Below, in pieces: positions 45,176-55,424 of a stretch of DNA of 64,000 nucleotides. The stretch comes from Linepithema humile (Eukaryota > Arthropoda > Insecta > Hymenoptera > Formicidae): assembly GCF_040581485.1 (NCBI RefSeq), contig NC_090130.1, forward strand, positions 15,999,656 through 16,063,655, read 5' to 3'. Below the pieces are notes generated by a model that saw only the letters and a program-made list of their open reading frames with translations, made no database searches and was not told the origin of the DNA. Position numbers and translations under genes: made by a program. The first letter of the stretch is position 1. Each line of letters opens with the position of its first letter.

Positions 45176-47734
45176 TCACGGTGGTGTGACCCACAACTTC
45201 ATACGATCTGGCGACAATATGGAGTTATACGGTCTTGACGTTACGTTGTGTCCGGGTATGTCTTGAACCACGTATCGATTCTTATTCAACACTTTTGATA
45301 CTTTATACGGACCTTTATAAATAGGCTTTAATTTTCTATCCTCCCCTGGTTTAATCACAGAGTCTCTGATCATTACGTAATCACCCGGCTTGTACAATGT
45401 TGGTTTTTTGTGTCTTTTGTCGTAATACTGCTTATTGTAATGCTTAATTTTGTTAGTAACCTCTATTGCCAATTCTCTCGTTAAATCTCTTTCCTTATAG
45501 CAATCTAACTCTACTTTAGCGATTTTGTATAAAAGCTTGACTAAAGCAGCATCCGAGTGGTTACGCTGATCATAGCCTAACAATATTTTTGAGGGAGAAG
45601 CTTGTAGAGATGCATGATGTGTATTATTAACTACATATTGCACGGTGCTTAGACAGGCGTGCCAGTCCTGTTGTTCCTCAACAATCTTCTTCAACGAAGA
45701 TTTGAGGAACTTATTAGCTCTTTCCGCTAAGCCATTCGCCCATGGTGCTGCTACCGCTACCAATCGGTGTTTAACATTCTTTGAAAGTAAAAACTCCGCA
45801 AATTCCTGGGAGGTAAATGCTGTACCTCGATCTGAGACTATTAAGTCTGGGTTTCCAAACATATGGAACAACATCGTGAAGTGTTCAATCATTTCTTTGG
45901 AACCAGTAGATTTTACCGCGAAGAACCACGTGTATCTAGTGAATGCATCAATAGCAACCAGAATATGTTTAAATCCTTTTGGCGTCTCCGTCAAAGGGCC
46001 GAAATGATCAATGTGTAAAATTCGAAATGGTTCCGTTGGACTGTCGGTGATTTGCATTTCGCCTTCCTTGGAATTTGCCGAATTATTGGATACAAGACAA
46101 TCCAGACAATTACTGATATAGTCCTGAATGCGTTTTCGCATTGACGGAAACCAATAGTTTACACTAACTCCTTGCAGAGTCTTTTCCAAGCCGCAATGAG
46201 CCATTTCATTATGATGAGCTCTAATGATATTGTCCACCATCGAATCGGGGACCGCAAAACGAGGTTTATCCTGACTTTTATGATACACTAGCCCATCGAT
46301 GAGCTCGAACTTCTCGTTATCCGCGAACTCTAAATCTTCAGCAATCTTTTTCAATCGAAGATCAAGCAGTTGACGGAACTCCAGTTCCCTTTCGAGAGGC
46401 ATTGCATTTACATAAGCGGCAATTCTGCTCAGGGCGTCGACATGGGTCATCCTGTGTCCGGCGCGATGGATGACTTTGAATTTATAGTTCTGCAGGCGGA
46501 GAGTCCACCTTGCTATTCTCGGATTCAAATGGGCCTTGTTTACCGCGTAGACCAATGCATGACAGTCCGTAACTACGGTAAATTCAAGTCCATATAGATA
46601 CATGTGAAATCTTTCCGCCGATTTTACGATTGCTAACATCTCTAACTCAAAACTATGGTATTTAGCTTCGGCGCTATTAGTTGTTTGACTGTAGTACGCG
46701 ACAGGTGCCCATTGCCCAGTTTTTTGTTTTTGAAAAAGAATTGCTGCCAATGCCACTGAGCTCGCATCCGTATGCAGCTCAGTCTCTGCAAATGGATTAT
46801 ACAGTCGTAATACCGGATATACAACTAATTCCTGTTTTAAAGTATTAAAAGCTCGATCACAACTGTCATCGAAGTTAAATTCAGTTTCTTTACGCAGTAA
46901 GTTTTGTAGAGGCTTTGCTATTAATGCGTAGTTTTTTATGAATTTACGGAAATAACCTGTGAGGCCTAGAAACCGCTGGAGTTCCACCACCTTCTTTGGT
47001 TGAGGGAAATTTTTGATTGCCTCTGTATGTCGAGAACTCAAAGTGATCCCATACGGGGATAGAATGTATCCAAGATACTCTATTTTGATTCTTAGAAAGA
47101 GACATTTCTCATAATTAAGCTGGAATCCATAGCGCTTGAGCAACGAGAGTACCTGTTTCAAAATACTCAAATTTTCATCCACTGTAACTGAGGGGATCAA
47201 GATATCGTCGATATATACTATGATCTTATCCTCTCTAATTAACGGTTGAAAAATGTAAATCAATCTTTTTTGAAATTCGGCCGGGGCCTCGCAAAATCCA
47301 AAAGGAAGTCGATTAAATTCGAACTGTCCGTCCGGTGTGGCAAAGGCGAAATATTTTGTATGATCCGGATGGACCTTTATTTGGTGAAAGCCATCCTTTA
47401 AGTCCAACAATGAAAAGATCCTCTTATTGCTCAACCGTGCTAGACAGTCTTCTATCAGCGGGAAGGGGTATTTTTGCTTAACGACGCGCGCGTTGAGAGG
47501 ACGCAAATCTACACATAAACGTAATGTCCCATTTTTCTTTCTGACTGGCACTACACGTGCACAATAGGGGGACACGCTAGGCTTTACTATTCCTCTCTCC
47601 AGTAGATCATCTACAATTTCCCTAATTTGGACTCTCTCAGTCCACGCGAATCGTCGAGGAGCATACGCATATATTGAGTCATCTTTTAGTGCTACGGTTA
47701 CCGAATAATCGTCCTGGATCGGCGTTACTTCCAT
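45176..47734 (-). CDS. pol: Gypsy Pol polyprotein (RT, RNase H, integrase)
   Basis: 852 codons from ATG at 47734. Order: reverse transcriptase (LDLKDGFHQI, LPFGFCEAPAEFQK, catalytic VYIDDIL), RNase H (TDASSVALAAILFQ and the following core; TDCHALVYAV), and an integrase zinc finger (HHNEMAHCGL followed by CLDC). The integrase DDE core follows (HIDHFGPL, VSDRGTAFTS, WANGLAERANKF), then a C-terminal chromatin-facing region (YKPGDYVMI, KPIYKGPYKV). The aspartic protease is not here; it lies at the end of the gag ORF. Pol is in the same frame as gag, separated only by TAA and one GAT codon before its ATG, so expression needs stop readthrough or reinitiation. The frame is intact. Confidence 0.97.
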   Translation of the reverse strand: MEVTPIQDDYSVTVALKDDSIYAYAPRRFAWTERVQIREIVDDLLERGIVKPSVSPYCARVVPVRKKNGTLRLCVDLRPLNARVVKQKYPFPLIEDCLARLSNKRIFSLLDLKDGFHQIKVHPDHTKYFAFATPDGQFEFNRLPFGFCEAPAEFQKRLIYIFQPLIREDKIIVYIDDILIPSVTVDENLSILKQVLSLLKRYGFQLNYEKCLFLRIKIEYLGYILSPYGITLSSRHTEAIKNFPQPKKVVELQRFLGLTGYFRKFIKNYALIAKPLQNLLRKETEFNFDDSCDRAFNTLKQELVVYPVLRLYNPFAETELHTDASSVALAAILFQKQKTGQWAPVAYYSQTTNSAEAKYHSFELEMLAIVKSAERFHMYLYGLEFTVVTDCHALVYAVNKAHLNPRIARWTLRLQNYKFKVIHRAGHRMTHVDALSRIAAYVNAMPLERELEFRQLLDLRLKKIAEDLEFADNEKFELIDGLVYHKSQDKPRFAVPDSMVDNIIRAHHNEMAHCGLEKTLQGVSVNYWFPSMRKRIQDYISNCLDCLVSNNSANSKEGEMQITDSPTEPFRILHIDHFGPLTETPKGFKHILVAIDAFTRYTWFFAVKSTGSKEMIEHFTMLFHMFGNPDLIVSDRGTAFTSQEFAEFLLSKNVKHRLVAVAAPWANGLAERANKFLKSSLKKIVEEQQDWHACLSTVQYVVNNTHHASLQASPSKILLGYDQRNHSDAALVKLLYKIAKVELDCYKERDLTRELAIEVTNKIKHYNKQYYDKRHKKPTLYKPGDYVMIRDSVIKPGEDRKLKPIYKGPYKVSKVLNKNRYVVQDIPGHNVTSRPYNSILSPDRMKLWVTPP

Positions 47735-47737
47735 ATC

Positions 47738-49558
47738 TTAAACTTCTTTTATGACGGTTAATAATCTTTGATTCGTATTAAAATCGAAATCCGTGTTAAC
47801 TTCCGTCATAGTTGCCTTTACCTCATGGTGTACATCACTGACGCTTTCGGCCGACGCAACTTCAGAAAACAAACGTAAAGTTTGTTCTTCCTTGCTTGTC
47901 GGATTGTAGAGAACGGATAATTTATTGACCTGGAAAAAATCTCGACCAATTAGCAAATCAATAGACAATCGATCGTCTTGCAATACCTGTAAATTCACCT
48001 TTAAAGATAAATCAGATAATTTTTCTAATTTAATGCAAGTTGATACCGAACCAATGACATGAATTGGTGTATGATTTAACGCTTTATATGGACTGTCCAT
48101 AGCACTAAGAGATGTACTCGGTTTCTTAAAATATAACTTATACACCTTAGGATTTATGAAAGATACGGGACTGCCGGTATCTAATAACGCATATAACGAA
48201 CACTTGACATTGTTCAATTCAATTACTTTTAGTTTGGTATCGCATACCTCTAACCTAACACTTTCACTGACACACGCAACTGCTTCTGCCTTGGACGACG
48301 CGTCGTCCACTGCTGACACCGACGAAACGGACTTAGAGGTAGACGACGAACTGCTCTGCTCCTCCTTCCTCTTCAACCGGTAACAATCTGCTCGTACGTG
48401 CCCTTTGGTGCGACAGTATACGCAGTAGGTGTCCTTTGATGAACTCGTCGACGTGTTAGGCTTCTCCGGCGCGCCTCTAGGGCCTTTGGGCCTCTCCTTA
48501 TCCATCTTCTTCGATGCCGGTGGAGACTTTCTACCCGAGTCATCGTACACTATGACTAAATTATGCATTTGCTCAAGGAACTGATCAATAGTGTCCGCCT
48601 TCAGCAACGCGGCCATCCCACGAAGAGCAGGAGTGTTTATTCCATTAATCAGGAAATATATTGCCTCCCGATCTGGCAGTTTGAGATTCTGCATAAGTTT
48701 CAGTTTGTGTGAAGCATATTCCTGGAATGTTTCTTTGTACATGTTCCATCTTCGTGCTTCCACTTTTTGAATTATGATACGATAAGGAACGCTTCTTTGA
48801 AATCTTCTAGAGATTGCACTTCTAAAATTGTCCCACGTATCGTTTACTGAACCTGCGTTCAAATCAAACCAATATCGTGCGAGCTTCGTTAGTTTATCCG
48901 AAGCAGCCATTAAGATTACATCATCGACGGCGCCATGTACCTGTGCTACTCGTTCCACTTTATCGAGCCATGATTCAACACACTCGTCCTCAGCACCGCT
49001 AAAAGACGAAATTTGTTTAGAAAGTATACTGATCGCTTGGGCCGTAGGAACCGACGATAAGATAGCACCTCTCGCGCGTGCGGATCCATTCGTCTGGTCA
49101 TTGGCTACCGCCGATTGAGATACGGACGTATTCATCTGGCCTACGCTATTGCCTCTATTCAGCGAAGCGGCTACTTGTGTCCACATTTCACGTTGATGAT
49201 CCATCATTTCCCTTTGTTGAGCTATAAATCTTTCTTGCTGTTGGTTCATCATTCCGGCAAATAAGGCACACAACTGCGTCACAGCCCCATTGCCACTTTC
49301 AGATTGAAATCCACTACTAGACGAGGAATTAGCAGCTCCCGCAGCTTGATGTGAAAAGATTTCTTTGGAAGATTCCGTGATGTGAGGATCTGGTAGATTC
49401 TCGGTCAGCTGCGCGTCACTTAATAAGCCGTTGTCTTTGAGATGTGACATTATTTGGTCGATTACCGTTCTTTTGGTCGTCTTCGGCTCGAGACCGTAAC
49501 GTCGAGCCTCGCTCTGTAGTCCGGCTAGCGAGAGGTCCTCCAAGCGACGTCGATCCAT
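47738..49558 (-). CDS. gag: Gypsy Gag-protease polyprotein
   Basis: The first ATG gives 606 codons beginning MDRRRLEDLSL; the open frame extends 7 codons further upstream without ATG. An N-terminal SAP-like motif (LEDLSLAGLQSEARRYGL) is followed by a Gln-rich segment and a retrotransposon Gag domain (SWLDKVERVA, WDNFRSAISRRF, then MNQ-type helices). Next are a CCHC knuckle (CVYCRTKGHVRADC) and a Ser-rich linker. A retropepsin-type protease follows, with LLDTGSPVSFI as active site and IDLLIGRDFF near its end. The ORF ends at TAA (47740-47738), in frame with pol. Confidence 0.95.
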   Translation of the reverse strand: MDRRRLEDLSLAGLQSEARRYGLEPKTTKRTVIDQIMSHLKDNGLLSDAQLTENLPDPHITESSKEIFSHQAAGAANSSSSSGFQSESGNGAVTQLCALFAGMMNQQQERFIAQQREMMDHQREMWTQVAASLNRGNSVGQMNTSVSQSAVANDQTNGSARARGAILSSVPTAQAISILSKQISSFSGAEDECVESWLDKVERVAQVHGAVDDVILMAASDKLTKLARYWFDLNAGSVNDTWDNFRSAISRRFQRSVPYRIIIQKVEARRWNMYKETFQEYASHKLKLMQNLKLPDREAIYFLINGINTPALRGMAALLKADTIDQFLEQMHNLVIVYDDSGRKSPPASKKMDKERPKGPRGAPEKPNTSTSSSKDTYCVYCRTKGHVRADCYRLKRKEEQSSSSSTSKSVSSVSAVDDASSKAEAVACVSESVRLEVCDTKLKVIELNNVKCSLYALLDTGSPVSFINPKVYKLYFKKPSTSLSAMDSPYKALNHTPIHVIGSVSTCIKLEKLSDLSLKVNLQVLQDDRLSIDLLIGRDFFQVNKLSVLYNPTSKEEQTLRLFSEVASAESVSDVHHEVKATMTEVNTDFDFNTNQRLLTVIKEV

Positions 49559-49897
49559 CACGAATGGCGTGACGTGCAAGTCCTACAAACCGTCCGCGGA
49601 ACACTTATGGAAAGGAGAACAGCCTTCTCTAAAGCTGCGTGTCTCGAATCTCTAAGATGTTCTCAAGGCACTGGGCTAACCAATAATGCCCTTTTCTCCA
49701 GTTTTTTTTCACCAAAACCACTTCTGTTAGCAACAAACAGCGAAAAATTAGACGCTAAGTGCACAGCCAATAGGCAGCTTCCTTCTCACACGACGTCCAA
49801 TATGGCCGTTTTCACTGCACGTCGCGGCTCTGAATGTTCAATATGGCTGAGCCATAAAAATCCACACGAGGTCCGTTATCTAATCACACTTCTGAAC

Positions 49898-50438
49898 TGT
49901 AAAATCATACTTTTATGAATTTTAGACGCTGTTATGCTTCGGGTACGTTAACATTCATAGAATACCCCTCGAATATAAATCCGTGTAGAAAAACGAGAGA
50001 CGATTTCCGATCCGTAAAACCACGAAGTGATTAGGAAACGGCGTGGAAACAACTAACGTCGTAATCGTTACACGAACGTCTTGTCAGGATAATGAGGAGG
50101 AACGGGCAACGGATACTCACTGTGGATACTCATACGTTCACTTTTATCACAAATATATTTTTACTGAACGGCTACAAAAATACTATATTAGGAAGCTCTA
50201 ACCTAGAACACACCACTCGTGTGCTCGTAGATGTCCGACTCACTGCTCTCTTCTTCGCTGCGGCATTTCAGCCTCTTATTGGCCTAGGCAACCGCCTCGA
50301 CCAATCATACGTAAAACAAAACGTGCTAAAGTGATTGCACTTATAATTCGCCACATTGACCAATCACGCGTTAGGCGTGCTTCTAGGGACTAGGCGTGAC
50401 AACGCAGACTCGACGTCTTAACTCCGAACTTTCTTACA
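49898..50438 (-). repeat. 5' LTR of gypsy element
   Basis: 541 bp, near-identical to the left LTR. Transcription of the element would start here and run leftward. Confidence 0.95.
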
Positions 50439-51014
50439 GAATAATGATACGAATCAAGTGGTGTAAAGAAAACGTATAATTATTAAAAAAGTACATTGTA
50501 TATTACATTTTTTCTCTTCTTAAAAATAATAATGAGTTTTTTTACACCAATTGATTTATCTTATTGTTCTGTACATAAAAATATTACGGTAAGATTATCG
50601 AAAACTAAATATTTTATGAGACATTTTAGATTTTATATCAAAATATGTCAGATTAAGATATAAAATAACTCGAAAAGTACTTAATAAAAAAATACTTTTT
50701 TATGTTGTTTTGAAAACGTTTCGACTTTAGCTACAAGAATATGCAATAAAAATAGGAAGTTCCATTTAAAACATTCAATTTGATCTTTATATAATTTCGA
50801 GAACTTTATCCAAGGTCAAACTAATAAGATCAGTAAATAAATCTTTTTAAACTCTACAACTTTTATTTGAAACATTTTTCTCAAAAATGCTTTATTTTCG
50901 AGATATTTGCCTGTTGCGGGACATTTGGGACACTTTGTATTTATATAAGTAACTCGCGTATATATATATATATATGTATCTAAAGTTATAATCTTGCAAC
51001 GCAAAAATTGTAAA

Positions 51015-51204
51015 GTAAGGACAAAATATAAAAATAGAATTTACAAAAATTAAAAAAGTTTATATGTAACGATTCTTGGATGCAATTTTTATTAACAAAA
51101 TTGTCACATATATTGATGTTAAAAAGAACTTATTGTAAATTAAGCTTTAACATAAAAATAAATAAATGACACGTGCATGTTTTTATTGAAAATTTATTTT
51201 ATAT
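51015..51204 (+). repeat. Dispersed repeat interrupted by LTR-like unit
   Basis: Inverted copy of 27385-27600. It stops at ATTTTATAT where the LTR-like unit begins, so it is the target DNA of that insertion. Confidence 0.85.
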
Positions 51205-51600
51205 TGTAACGTCCCCATATTTTAGTGAGTAGATTTCTACTCGTAAATTTTTGTTTTAAACTTTCTAGTTTATCACCTCTTGGAATTATCGCTCGCTGTA
51301 TCAATAGCGCCCGACACATGTCGCCAGAAAGGCGCAACACGAAACCTTTCACGTAACGTAAACCCCTTGTTGCGTTTCAGAGCGTACGACTGTAAATTAT
51401 CTGTCGTCACTCTCAAAACTTAGGTCCGGATATCACCTACGGTTTTATGTTAACCATACCACTCTCAAAACTTAGGTTCGAGTATCGCCTGCAGTTTTAT
51501 ATAAACCATGCCTCGAACATCCGATATTCAAAAGCGAGATTACATCCATGTGCGGTCCTATTGCATAGGACAAACCTTTGTCTCTGAAGATCCAGAGGAG

Positions 51601-51636
51601 TATAAATACGGGCCCTACGAGGCCGCCGAGTCAGTC
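51601..51636 (+). promoter_or_regulatory. TATA box and Inr, copy A
   Basis: TATAAATA at 51601-51608 is followed exactly 30 bp later by TCAGTC at 51631, the arthropod initiator consensus TCAGTY. This is a textbook Pol II core promoter. The same arrangement exists in copy B. Confidence 0.8.
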
Positions 51637-52082
51637 AGTATTCAATTTTTCAGTAAGCCGTCAATATTCAGTCAGAGAGTCAGTTTCGGTCAAGTTGTTA
51701 ATTTTCGCAGTCGCAATTTCAATTCTGACTCAGTCTCGGTCTAATTCTAGTTCTAGTTTCGTCCTAGATCAATACGGTTAGTTTAAGTTCGGTTTATCAA
51801 TCTTATACGTTCAAGTACTTAATCCGCGAACTGCGCGTTCTATTCCTAAAACATAAATGCTTATATGTTTGTAAGAATTCTTATTTTATAAGTTCATTTG
51901 AGTGTAATTTCGTTTATTAACCAATGTACTCTTATTTTCATTTATAATTACATTTATTTGGTTGCTTTGAGAATTTTATCTTTAATTTCAAATCCTTAAA
52001 CATTTATTTTGGCAAATTTGTAACTTTGCAACTGAAGAATTTTATGAATAATGTTAATTTAAGCATTAAATTACGCATTTGA

Positions 52083-52384
52083 ATCAGGTTTCTTAAAAAT
52101 TGTCTACAAAGAGATCTAACTCCTTCACATTTGAAATTTGTTTTTAAAAATTGCCGACAACTATACCACCATAGATCAGTAGCAATCTTTGATAATATCA
52201 GGAAAGGGCTTATTCGAAAAATAATAAGATTAGAATTAGATGATGCCTACGCGACTTTACAATGCGTCAGAAAAAAATGCCATAAAATATAGAGATTGTA
52301 ACTAGAAGATTACCACTCAATTTATACAATACGTTTTTTAATGGGCAAGAGAGACGCTCCCAAAAATTGTGGTTTAGGAACTTA
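52083..52384 (+). pseudogene. Penelope-like protein, N-terminal part
   Basis: The frame beginning near 52083 gives RFLKNCLQRDLTPSHLKFVF, then IFDNIRKGL and LELDDAYATLQCVRKK, the basic N-terminal region typical of Penelope-like proteins. It meets a stop near 52286; the adjacent frame continues (RRLPLNLYNTFFNGQERRSQ, then KLWFRNL) to the transposon junction. Removing the transposon and one TTA joins this frame directly to LVKINKKIEWLVSKQ at 55422, so the coding region was continuous before that insertion apart from the earlier frame change. Confidence 0.75.
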
Positions 52385-52564
52385 CAAGGGGAGACTACGA
52401 CGTGATACCAATCGATTTTGTCGAAACTCCGTGTATCGATAGAGTATCATGTCAAGTGTTTCAGGGTAAACGGATAAGACGCAATTCTCAAGCATTCGCG
52501 AAAAAATCGAGATTAAAGAATCCCAAGCGCTATATTAACACATGGCGTAGAGCATAAAATCGAA

Positions 52565-52632
52565 GAGCGCGTAGCTCAGCGATTAAGTACTAGACTCGTA
52601 ACGGCAACGTTGCTGGTTCGAATCTCGATAAT
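52565..52632 (+). ncRNA. tRNA-like module in left TIR
   Basis: TAGCTCAGCGA (A box, 52572-52582) and GGTTCGAATCT (B box, 52615-52625) have tRNA-like spacing. A CTCGTAA anticodon-like loop resembling tRNA-Thr(CGT) and a T run of more than 20 bases follow. The anticodon stem and T stem do not pair well, so it is not a functional tRNA. It is probably tRNA-derived and may retain Pol III promoter activity. Confidence 0.55.
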
Positions 52633-52881
52633 TTTTTTTTTTTTTTTTTTTTTTTAATTTCTACAAAAGAATGTAATTATTAATATATTATTAATATATT
52701 ATTATTAATACATACACAGAAAATAAATGTAAATACATTTTATTCATTCATTGCATATTAAAAAAGCACATTTTTCTACATATTACGAAGGAAAAAATTA
52801 AATAAATGTTAATGTAAAATAATGGTAAATGGTCAGTGCTATACAAATAAATAAACATAAAAAATTAATGTGAAACATATT

Positions 52882-53732
52882 TTATTCATCGGTGGAAGTA
52901 GATGGAACAGTACATGTTGAAGGATGATATTTATCATAAAAACAAGCGAAACAATAATTCGCACGACAATGTGCGCATCGTATAAAAGTTACATTTTTAC
53001 AATCGCATGACTTTTTTAAAATATCTAACGGAAAACATACTTCGTTGACATTCATGAAAACTTCTCTCTCATCTGTTAATTTTGATGCAAACCATGCATA
53101 TCGTAACATGTTTTCAAAAATGGGAGCAGACAGTTGATGATGTACAATTGCATGAATTTTGATGCAATCTTCACGAGACGCTATTTCACGTTTTTGTTCT
53201 ATTAAAAATGAACAATTTTGTAGGCGCTTGATAAGATTTTTAACTTGTCTATAAAAGTACACATCACACGGTTGACATAGCGGTGTGCATTTTGGAGGAA
53301 TAACTTTAATTGTACATGTTCCTACATTGTTATCATCTTGAAAAATGTCATCATATAATGCAGGATTTGTTTGACCGCCCCACGAATCTATTAATAAAAG
53401 AAATTTCTCATGTTTCACATACGGTGATAACACTTCTTTTAAAAACTGTGTATACAGATATGTTGTGAGTTTTCCGGACTTCGAGGATGTTACTTTAACA
53501 TTTTGATATATTTTAACGAACTCATCGACAGCTTTTTTTACTTTCGAACCGAATGCACCTGTCGCTTCTTGTAAACATATAAATACAAGTGGTAATAATT
53601 TTCCGGACATAGTCATTGCATATTGTGCTGTGTACGAGTGGCTGATTTTATTGCTACTTTTATGTTGTACAAAAACTGCTTTCGCTCTTTGCGTTGAGAG
53701 AGTTCTATTAAATGTCGATTGATACTGACATC
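52882..53732 (-). CDS. DD40D transposase, exon 2
   Basis: The exon begins after TTGTTGCAG (53733 side) with GA completing Gly from exon 1. It holds most of the catalytic domain: HSYTAQYAMTMSGKLLPL, SSKSGKLTTYLY, LLIDSWGGQTNP (second Asp) and CTPLCQPCDVYFYRQVKNL (third Asp). Exactly 40 residues lie between the second and third Asp (DD40D). The C-terminus is cysteine-rich (CDCKNVTFIRCAHC, NYCFACF, H-P-S-T-C), probably zinc-binding, and is shared with the decayed relative at 31242-32887. Exon 2 is 283 codons including the stop. Confidence 0.88.
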
Positions 53733-53840
53733 CTGCAACAAAAAATTGATTTTAGATACAATTTAAATGTATTATATTACCGATTATAAAGTAAAGTTAC
53801 AATATATTTTACATCATTTTATAAAGAAATAAGTATTTAC

Positions 53841-54711
53841 CTGTTTGATCTGTGTTGATGATGAAATCCTTATGAAAATTCGGAATTAATACTTGTGTCT
53901 GTTTCCGGAATATATCTGCTGCAGCCAATATCTCTTCTAGCGTGGCAGTTTCTTTTTCTGTTACATATTTTGTGATTTTTCGTTGTTTAATTCTGTTCTG
54001 CTTTTTAAATTTTATAACCCACGGTTTTGATGCCTTAAAAGGAAAGTTTTCAAACTGACTTGCAGCACTTAACGCCCATTCTTGTAAATTTCTTGTTGTT
54101 ACTTGTTGATAATTAACTCTGGCTTCCACGAAGCGATCATATGTCCATGAGTTAATGATAGAATACTTGTCTATAATTGTTCCTCCATGTTTTATATCTT
54201 CCTCCCATCGATATAAATGTTTCATGCTTTTTAAACGGGAGCATCCTTGTTTGTGTAGAGTTTTAAGAGTCCACTTTGGATGCTCTTTAGCCATGTTGAC
54301 GACTTTAATTTTATAATCCAGAGGAATATATTCCATTGATTTATCTTTTTCTGGTAACATATATTGTTCGGAGTCATCGTCGTCTTGTATTTCTTCAAAT
54401 TGACCTTCCTCGTCATCAGATTCTGCCATTATCAATTCTTCTGTTTCCACAAACATTTTACTGCCCAATATCTCAACGGTGGATTTATATAAATCTTGAC
54501 CAATTTGCATTGCCTCATGGCTAATTGTTCCAGAAGATTCTGGGGCCACGAGGTCATTTTCTAGGAGTAATTGCTCCAGATGTTTAATTGCATCTTTTAG
54601 CCGTAATTTTGATTCCTCGCTATGAAGTGAATTACTGTCACATTCATGTTCCGACGAAGAACCAGGAACACCTTCCATTTTCTTGTTAATATTCACACAA
54701 ATATCACACAA
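53841..54711 (-). CDS. DD40D transposase, exon 1
   Basis: From ATG at 54711 (a second Met 11 codons later begins MEGVPGSS and could be the real start) to a donor GTAAAT after ACAG. Exon 1 plus exon 2 total 1722 bp (573 residues), with a 108-bp intron between. The N-terminus is acidic, with clusters of Asp/Glu. A helix-turn-helix type DNA-binding region follows (YKIKVVNMAKEHPKWTLKTL, LYRWEEDIKHGG), then a second one (NLQEWALSAA, KPWVIKFKKQN). The exon ends in IINTDQTG, the first catalytic Asp. The frame is intact. Confidence 0.88.
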
Positions 54712-55173
54712 AAATTTTCTCTACTGTCTACTATCGTTGCTAGGAGCAAAATGCGCTCCGATGCTGCACGTAACGGCCGAGCGCCCAATATAGGACAATC
54801 TGATTGGGCCTTCGCCGAATATGGGCCAATCGGAGTAGACTACGTGGTTCTTTGTGCATAGGGCCCTTGGTAACATAACGTTCTGCCTTCTCCTTCTTTC
54901 TGTGTAACGGCTTTCAACTGCTTCACACACAAAACACGTTTCACATTTATTTGTATATAGCACTGATTTATCCGTTGTTTAAAAACAATCAATAATTACA
55001 TTTATTTAATTTTTTCCTTCGTAATATGTAGAAAAATGTGCTTTTTTAATATGCAATGAATGAATAAAATGTATTTACATTTATTTTCTGTGTATGTATT
55101 AATAATAATATATTAATAATATATTAATAATTACATTCTTTTGTAGAAATTAAAAAAAAAAAAAAAAAAAAAA

Positions 55174-55241
55174 ATCATCGAGACTCGAACCAGCAACGTT
55201 GCCGTTACGAGTCTAGTACTTAATCGCTGAGCTACGCGCTC
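55174..55241 (-). ncRNA. tRNA-like module in right TIR
   Basis: Mirror copy of 52565-52632, with the same A box, anticodon-like loop and B box and then the homopolymer run. It differs at one or two positions near the T run. Confidence 0.55.
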
Positions 55242-55424
55242 TTCGATTTTATGCTCTACGCCATGTGTTAATATAGCGCTTGGGATTCTTTAAACTCGAT
55301 TTTTTCGCGAATGCTTGAGAATTGCGTCTTATCCGTTTACCCTGAAACACTTGACATGATACTCTATCGATACACGGAGTTTCGACAAAATCGATTGGTA
55401 TCACGTCGTAGTCTCCCCTTGTTA

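Larger units (their letters stand above)
44319..50438 (-). mobile_element. Full-length Ty3/gypsy LTR retrotransposon
   Basis: Two 541-bp LTRs (44319-44859 and 49898-50438) bound a gag ORF and a pol ORF on the minus strand. A 4-bp target duplication GAAT (44315-44318 and 50439-50442) marks the insertion. The LTRs differ at about three positions by eye (for example 44552 against its partner, and two near the end), which means a recent insertion. Both ORFs are intact, so the copy may be autonomous. A tRNA primer site starting TGG is not evident next to the 5' LTR (right side), and no clear polypurine tract abuts the 3' LTR. There is no envelope ORF. Confidence 0.95.
43948..50936. mobile_element. 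Foldback element split by the gypsy insertion
   Basis: The left arm 43948-44318 starts CAGTGTCCCAAAAGTCCCGC and the right arm 50439-50936 ends GCGGGACATTTGGGACACT. With the gypsy element removed they form one palindromic element whose arms match through ATGTTTCAAATAAAAGTTG, AAGTACTTTTTGAGTTA and GTAATACTTTTATGTA. It is related to the element at 1519-2398 (same internal words in the same order, and GTCCC-type ends). Confidence 0.85.
52385..55421 (-). mobile_element. Apparently intact DD40D DNA transposon, TSD TTA
   Basis: The ends are CAAGGGGAGACTACGACGTG and its complement. Inverted repeats of about 430 bp (52385-52813 and 54995-55421) include a tRNA-like module and an A/T homopolymer. It is flanked by TTA on both sides (52382-52384 and 55422-55424), and removing the element with one TTA restores the Penelope reading frame. 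It contains one two-exon transposase gene with no lesion seen. The 3-bp TTA duplication is unusual for Tc1/mariner-pogo relatives (normally TA) and more like PIF/Harbinger. Confidence 0.9.

Noticed and set aside
44513..50334. Identical 80-codon ORFs in the two gypsy LTRs (44513-44755, 50092-50334)
   Set aside because: Identity only reflects LTR identity, and the frame resembles no known protein.
52565..52632. Functional tRNA-Thr(CGT) gene
   Set aside because: A and B boxes are present, but the anticodon and T stems do not pair and the module sits in both TIRs of a transposon.
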